From Lentinus brumalis (lineage: Eukaryota; Basidiomycota; Agaricomycetes; Polyporales; Polyporaceae), in contig MARA01000087.1 in NCBI GenBank assembly GCA_001792895.1, forward strand, positions 1 through 45,625: a stretch of DNA of 45,625 bases. The letters are read 5' to 3'. The position numbers and the translations under genes are program-made. Shown here in pieces: positions 39,704-45,625 of the stretch; within the stretch, counting starts at the first letter, position 1; the number at the start of each line of letters is the position of its first letter. The notes under the pieces were generated by a model. The model saw only the letters and a list, made by a program, of their open reading frames with translations. It was not told the DNA's origin and did no database searches.

Positions 39704-42700
39704 CTATGACCGCTTCGCTCTCCTCCGCTTGTCCTTGGCCTTGTCCGCCTTGGCCTCCTGGTCCGCCTTCCCTGCCTTCCTGGGGCCCATTTTGGCGGTG
39801 AGCTCCGAGGCGGCCCCGACGTCGCTCAACTTGTCGAGCAAGTCCGTGTTGCGGCCCTTCCTCAGGCTGCTGCGTCGCTCGTCCCCGGCCACCACCTGCG
39901 CGGGGCTGACCTCAGCGCGCTTCCGTTTGCGGGTGCTGGGACCTGGCTCGCCCTGCGGGATGTCGTCCAAGTCGTCGACCGTGCCGCCGAAGTAGGTCTC
40001 GAAGGTGGAGTCGCGCGTGGCCTCCCCGTCGATGTCCATCCCCGTGTGGTCCAGGCGGGGCGAGTACCGGTCCACTCGTCATCTGGAACTCGCCGCCGCC
40101 CTGCTCCTGCTCGTCGGCGGTCTCGTCGGTGCCCCAGGCTGCCGCGTGCCGCCCGCGGTGTCGTCCGCGCCGCCGCCCTGCTGCTGCTCGTCGGCGGTCT
40201 CGTCGGTGCCCTCAGGCTGCCGCGCGCCGCCCGCGGTCTCGTCCGCGCCGCCGCCCTGCTGCTGCTCGTCGGCGGTCTCGTCGGTGCCCTCAGGCTGCCG
40301 CGCGCCGCCCGCGGTCTCGTCCGCGCCGCCGCCCTGCTGCTGCTTGTCGGCAGTGTTGTCGGCGCCGTCGCCCTGCGGCGGGGCGCCCGCGGTTTGGGAC
40401 TCGCCGCCCTGCGTCTGGCCATCGGTCGGGGCAACGGTCTGAGGCGGGGGGCCTCGTCATCGCTCGTCGGGACCGTGGCGGGTGTCTTGGGGGCCTTGCG
40501 CCCGCGCCCGCGCCCGCCCTTGCTGGGGGAGTTGCTAGGACCAGCGGCCGTCACGGTCTTCTTGGCGGACGGGCGGTCGCCGATTTACGGGGGGCCCTGG
40601 CCCTGCCCTTGCCCTTGCTTGCGCGAGTGGCAGTCTCCGGGACGGGGTTCTCCTCGTCCTCGGTCTCGGGCTCATCGGGCACCACCTCTTCCTCGACGAT
40701 GTCCTGCAATCCCGAGGGTAGCATCGGGAGGACGAGCTTCTCTGTAGACCTAGTCAGCACAGTCAATAAACCATAGCAAAAAAACTTACTCATGTTGTCC
40801 GACGTCTCCAAGAACGCCATGAGGATCTGCGCCTTCGTGAACGACAGGATGTTCAAGAAGATGTCCGTCAGCGTCTTGAGGATCATGCGGTAGACGATGA
40901 CGTCCTTCGTCTGGGGAAGGCGCCAAACGCGGCCGACGAGTTGAGCGTCCTCCTGGCGGGACCAAGTGTTGTCCTGCACTAGCATTAGCAGCCGCAGACG
41001 GTCAGTGAACGCAGAGCTTACCAAGATGATGAGGATGTTGGCCTCCGCAATATTGAGGCCAGTGAGGCCGACGTTGGACAAGATCAGGACTCGCGGTCCC
41101 TCCCTGCCGGCCTTCTTGAACGCGATGAGGTCCGTGTTGCGCGCCGTCATCGATTTCTTGCCGTTGATCTCCACGCAGCTGATGCCGTAGAACGACAGGA
41201 CCTAGAAGTGTGTCAGCACATTTATAAGCGAAAACAAAGCGGGGACTCACCTTTTTGATCAGGTAATTGTTCGAGGGGAAGGCGACATAGATGACGACCT
41301 TGTCAGGGGGGGAGTTAGGGCCACGCGGCTTGGCGATCCAGTCCGTGGTGGGCACCAGCATGTCCTGCATGTACATGTCGGGGTCGCGCTGGTAGTCTGA
41401 GCGGGGAAGCTCAGAGTCCTCCAAAACGTCGGACACCTGGAAGTTGGGGTTGACGACCAGGGGCGGGCGGTTGTCTTGCTCGAGGTGGTACTTGAGCAGC
41501 CGCAAGATCGAGTTCAACTTCGTGGAGGGCTGGAACTTGTAGTCCTCCAGGTTCGCAGGCAGGTAGGCATCATTATCGGCGAGCCTCCAGTGCGTGTGCG
41601 TGCGGCGAAACTTGACGTAGAAACTCTGGGGGAGAATCAGTACTCGCGAAACAATCTCCAAGCGAGGGTGTGGTCGTCCTGGACGACCGTGCGCGCAAGG
41701 GCTCGCGCGGCGACCAAGCGCCCGCATTGGCCTCCACACACGAGTGGTCGTCCTGGACGACCATGCGCGCAGGGGCTCGCGCGGCGACCAAGCGCCCGCA
41801 TTGGCCTCCACACACGAGTGGTCGTCCTGGACGACCATGCGCGCAGGGGCTCGCGCGGCGACCAAGCGCCCGCATTGGCCTCCACACACGAGTGGTCGTC
41901 CTGGACGACCATGCGCGCAGGGACTCGCGCGGCGACCAAGCGCCCGCGTTGGCCTCCACATGAGTGGTCGTCTTGGACGACCATGCGCGAGGGTCGCTCG
42001 ATGAAAAAGCGCTCAGAGGGGTGCCCCCACGCATGGTCGTCCTGGACGACCAGCTGCGAGACTGTAGTCAGTGATGGAAAAGAAAACTCACATGGCCAAA
42101 GTTCTTGGCGACCGTCGGCAATGTCGAACCGTACTCATCGACGGTCGCCTGCGCGTGCTCCTCCAAGACGGTGGCCTCTCGCGGGAACGGCTCGAGGGTG
42201 AGGACGACCTCGTTGTACTTGTCGAGGCCAGAGATGGCATTGCCCTGCCAGTCGACCGAGTGGATCGTTCGTCGGATGACGTGGGGGGAGAAGACCGCGC
42301 GCAACCCGGAGACAAGCCCCGTGAAACTCTGGAGCTGCGCCTTCTTCTCTGGCAGGTCGACCTTGGACTCGCTGACCGATTGCACGAAGTTGTCGGTCTC
42401 CCGGAGCTTCTGGAACTCCTTCGTGGCCTTGCGGTTCGCCGCCAAGATCTCCGTCCTCATCTCGGCCTCCCAGGTGGGGTCGTCGGTCCCCTTGATGTCG
42501 AGGATCTGGCCGAGATGCCAGACATCCTGGAAGAATTGTTAGTGGATGAATTCCCCGGCGTGGCCGACTACTCACCAGCGGACTGTTGACGATCGGGGTC
42601 GCGGTCATCCCGACCGCCCCAAACGCGCGCAGGCGCAGACCTTTCAACGCAGCCGACCACTTGGTGACGTTGCGGTACTGCCCGATCTCGTCGATGACGA

Positions 42701-44664
42701 GCAGGCCATAGTCGTGCGTGTAGGCAGTGACCGCCCGGGACGCCTCCGTCACGCCTGTGTCGACCGGGGCAGATCGAAGCTCGTCCCGAAGCCGGACGAG
42801 TAGAAGTGCAGCCCGTCGCTCGTCACAGCCTAGTAACTCGCGTCAGTACGCACTATGCAGCGGCGTGGACACGGACAGGGACTCACCGTGATCGTCGCGA
42901 GGATGATCTTGTCGCTGAGCTTGAGGTCGCCCCGCGGCGTCATGATCGTGTCCCACACGATCTTGCGCGGGCCCTCCCGGAAGTTGAGCTGGTACGGGAT
43001 GAGGTCGAACGACCCCCACCGCAGGAAGCGATGAATCTCGCCCTCCCATTGCTCCTTCAAGCAGGTGGGGACGACGATCATGTGGGGGCGGTCGGGGAGG
43101 TTCCCATCCGGCGTCTTGCAATTGTACTTTGCTGTGCAAGGGGATCAGCGCATGGGGTTAAACATACTGCTTTGAAACTCACCGAACGCCCCAGGGAAGC
43201 GTCCGTGCTTCTCGCGGTGCCGCCGGAAGAGCTGATACAGGGCTATCACCATCAGCACCTGCATCGTCTTGCCAATCCCGACGTCGTCCAACAGCAAGAC
43301 GGGGACCCCATCTCGGATGACGCGGAGCATCATCCCAAGTGCGCCGACCCACTGATGCCAGCGCGGAGCGATCGGGTGCCCCTTGTCGGTCTTGCAGAAG
43401 GCCTGCCACTCCTTGGTCCACGGATCGACGATGCCGTTGCGGTCCTCGACCTCGTTGAACGTCGGCAGCCTTTGCGCGTCGCCAAGGCCGAGCTGGGCCA
43501 TCACCTCCTCGGGCGGCATGTGCTGGAAGTCCTCCACGCCGGACTCCCATTCGAACTCGTCGTCGCACTCCGGCATGGCGAGCTCCTCGGGCTCCTCGTC
43601 GGCGTCGGCCATGACGGCAAGTGCGCGGTCGATGTCCTCAGCAACGACGGACACGGTCGCACTATCCGCGAGGCGCTTCAAAGCCCTCCGCAGATTGGCC
43701 GGGATGGCTGCAAAATGTTGTCAACGCGGTACACGGCAACGGCGATCAGACTCACTGGTTGTGCCTTCGGCCTCCTTGCGCTTGAGCATGACGTTCTTGA
43801 CATCGGTCAGAACGGCTTCCCAGTGCTTGAGCTTCGCCACCGACTCGTCGTCCGCGAACTTCTTGAGCCGCTTGACGGCTTGCTCGACCTTGCCGACATA
43901 TCTCTTGAGATCGCCGACGGAGAGCGACTCGTTGGCGGTGTCGAGTTCTTGATGTAGGTTAGCAGCTGTGTGACCTGGCAACTACAATCACTTACCCTTG
44001 AACATGTCATGGAGCTCCGTCTCCGCCTTGTCCGAGTTCAAGCGCGTGCGATTCCACGCACGGGCCTGCTTCTGCCACTCCGCAACGATCCGCCCCGTGA
44101 CGATCGGCGCGAGGCGGGGGTCGAGAATCTTCATGGGCCCCTCCACGGCGTCGGGACCGAACATCGCAACAGCAGCGCCGGTGCTACAGCGCTCGACAAC
44201 CGGGCAACTATCAGTCAGCAGGAACTGTGACCGATGTTAGTACCTTCGCTACGTGGATACACCCGATCGCTTACCTTGGTGTGCCGGCGCATGGACCGCA
44301 TGAACTCAAAGCCCTCGAATCCTCCCGCCGCCATGGACTCGGCGACCGCCTTCGCCATACCCCATGCAGCATACTTCTTGCGCGCCCAAGTCTTGAACGC
44401 TTCCCGGCCTACCGTGTACTGGTCTTGCTTGAGCCGCATGAACTTCAACCGGGGGCCCGGGCCTGATATTCGCCCGTACGCTGCGATGAAGCTGCGCGCG
44501 TGCTCGTACTTGTCCGCGGGAAAGTCGATGGTCGCCGGGTTGCAGTTGACAGAGAACGGCACGACGGGGAACCCGTGGCGAGCATTGAAGACGGGCCACG
44601 CCCAGACGTCAGCGGTGTCGATGATGAGCTTCGCAACTACGTTGGAGACGTCTTCTGAGGGCAT
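39704..44664 (-). CDS. SNF2-like helicase ATPase, copy B (uninterrupted)
   Basis: Eleven exons from ATG 44664 to a TAG at 39704, about 1,330 residues. Exon 1 is 44664-44275; exon 4 carries Walker A DDVGIGKTMQ; exon 6 carries VIDEIGQ and GMTATPIVNSP; exons 9-10 carry GLTGLNIAEAN and QLVGRVWRLPQ. An N-terminal region of about 380 residues, acidic before the ATPase, has no recognised domain. The C-terminal 330 residues are disordered-looking, with Gly/Gln/Asp repeats and a basic end. Motif II is DEIG rather than DEAH/DEGH. SNF2 proteins use ATP to translocate on DNA and remodel chromatin; a subtelomeric role is inference from location. It keeps the frame at three sites where copy A is shifted, but lacks one base near 42768 (exon 6) and has differences near 40571-40595 (exon 11) that shift its own frame. 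If these are sequencing errors, the gene is intact. Confidence 0.8.
40090..40370 (-). repeat. Tandem repeat in last exon of the SNF2-like gene, copy B
   Basis: Counterpart of 14820-15080 with three 78-bp units but fewer of the short DETADK units; the edge near 40075-40135 has several single-base losses (e.g. GGTCCACTCGTCATC for GGTCCCACTCGTGCATC). Confidence 0.75.
41626..42091 (-). repeat. Intron 7 of the SNF2-like gene with palindrome array, copy B
   Basis: Same donor and acceptor and the same array of about five 74-bp units as in copy A; length 466 nt. It differs from copy A mainly around 41990-42000 (GAGGGTCGCTCGATG for GAGGGGTCGCGCGATG). Confidence 0.85.
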
Positions 44665-44708
44665 GGTGGGCGGGAATGGATGTATGCGGTCGTTCGCCGC
44701 CAGCGCGC

Positions 44709-44719
44709 ATCCTTTATAC
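44709..44719 (-). promoter_or_regulatory. TATA box of SNF2-like gene, copy B
   Basis: TATAAAGG on the minus strand (44718-44711), 47 bp upstream of ATG 44664, identical to copy A. Confidence 0.6.
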
Positions 44720-44739
44720 AACTCTGGCGCACCCCAGAA

Positions 44740-45625
44740 TCAGCCGACGAGTCCTCAAAAAATTTCCTTGCAGGGTTCCGTGGCGGCAATCCCCTCAGCC
44801 CGACGGAGTTCACCTCATGTCAACCTCAATCAGGTAAATTCGATCACTCGACTTGACCGATCAGACTTCTTTGATCGGCCCTCGGCACTACCCTCTATGC
44901 ACCCTGCATGCCTATTTGGTTAAAAGGTTATCTTCACCAGATCTGTCACACGCTGCCGATCATTCTCTATGCAACCTTGGGTAAAAAGGTTAACTTCACC
45001 GGATCTGGCATACGATGCCGATCATTGGACGTCACCAGCTCGTGAGTGCTTCTTGCACCAGTTGTCTGCCACGAGTTTTGGTCGTCCCGGACGACCATAC
45101 GTGCAGGCGGTCCCGACGCGGACGCGCCCAGACGGTAGGCACCGAACGCTGGTCGTCCAGGACGACCATGCGCGCAGGCGGTCCCTACTAAGTTGGGCAT
45201 CGAAGACGGTCTGCAGTGGCCACCATGAACCCTGCGACTATGGACACCGTTCAACTCTTCCGCGGAGACACGATCATCGTTCGGTATGTTCTTATATACT
45301 CTCTTTAAGGTCGCCCGCAACAACCTCCGCGTCAAGCTCGGTGACATGGTTAACGTTCACGCTGCCTGGACATCAAGTACGGCAAGGCTGATAGACGCTG
45401 ACTCGGGCGCACGCTCGGCGTTGGTCGTCCAGGACGACCATGCGCGCAGGGGTCCGGAGGCTGGTAGACGCCGCCTTTGGCGTGCACTCAGGGGTGGTCG
45501 TCCAGGACGACCATGCTGCAGGCAGTCCCAGCACGCATAGGCGCGAGATAGGAGTGCACCCAGCGGTGGTCGTCCAGGACGACCATGCGCGCAGGCGGTC
45601 CCGACACGCACAGACGTCGAGAGGG
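44740..45625. repeat. Spacer upstream of SNF2-like gene with palindrome array, copy B
   Basis: Counterpart of 19440-20329, with palindromes at about 45080 (centre C), 45150, 45423, 45495 and 45567 (centre A). No gene is supported; the window ends within the array. Confidence 0.75.

Larger units (their letters stand above)
34290..45625. repeat. Subtelomeric 11.3-kb unit, copy B
   Basis: Direct repeat of copy A without the retrotransposon. It continues to the last base of the window. Small differences become more frequent in the last 300 bp (single missing bases at about 45362, 45450, 45515 and 45544), which could be divergence or lower sequence quality. Confidence 0.93.

Overview
The window is the left end of a fungal chromosome. 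It opens with 20 copies of CTAACC, the C-rich strand of a TTAGGG telomere, and then runs through about 45 kb of subtelomere. Introns of about 45-55 nt with GTRNGT donors and CTGAC-like branch sites, a Zn2Cys6 protein, a DNMT1-type cytosine methyltransferase, a Ty3/gypsy element and a hAT-type element all point to a basidiomycete, probably an Agaricomycete. The species cannot be fixed from the sequence.

The layout is dominated by an 11.3-kb unit present twice in direct orientation. Copy A lies next to the telomere (about 126-5710 plus 14665-20329). Copy B is internal (about 34290-45625) and runs off the window. Aligned stretches differ only by scattered single bases and short indels. From the telomere inward each unit holds: (i) a three-exon minus-strand gene of unknown function, about 1,200 aa with an acidic repeated C-tail; (ii) 2.4 kb of satellite with the palindrome TGGTCGTCCNGGACGACCA and three tandem tRNA-like Pol III units; (iii) an 11-exon minus-strand gene for an SNF2-type helicase-like ATPase of about 1,330 aa; (iv) a further palindrome array. 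The arrangement recalls helicase-bearing subtelomeric elements such as yeast Y' or fission-yeast tlh, but the ATPase here is SNF2-like.

Copy A is broken in several ways. The telomere caps it inside the C-terminal repeats of the first gene. An 8,954-bp Ty3/gypsy retrotransposon with two 815-bp LTRs sits in the last exon of its ATPase gene, and copy B is the matching empty site. Several one-base homopolymer differences shift its reading frame. Copy B has its own such differences, so sequencing error is an open alternative.

The 13-kb spacer between the copies (20.3-33.5 kb) holds a Zn2Cys6 protein gene, a truncated gene whose last codons run into a telomere-like block, a 703-bp non-autonomous hAT element, a 5'-truncated DNMT1-like gene, three more tRNA-like genes within a 590-bp inverted repeat, and dense satellites (46-bp and 170-bp units) built around a second palindrome, GAGCGGTCGACCGCTC. 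Short TTAGGG/CCCTAA blocks recur inside the spacer.

The strongest candidate for something undescribed is the combination of a Y'-like SNF2 ATPase unit with two families of perfect short palindromes (about 50 copies of the first, several dozen of the second) that fill its intergenic space and one of its introns.
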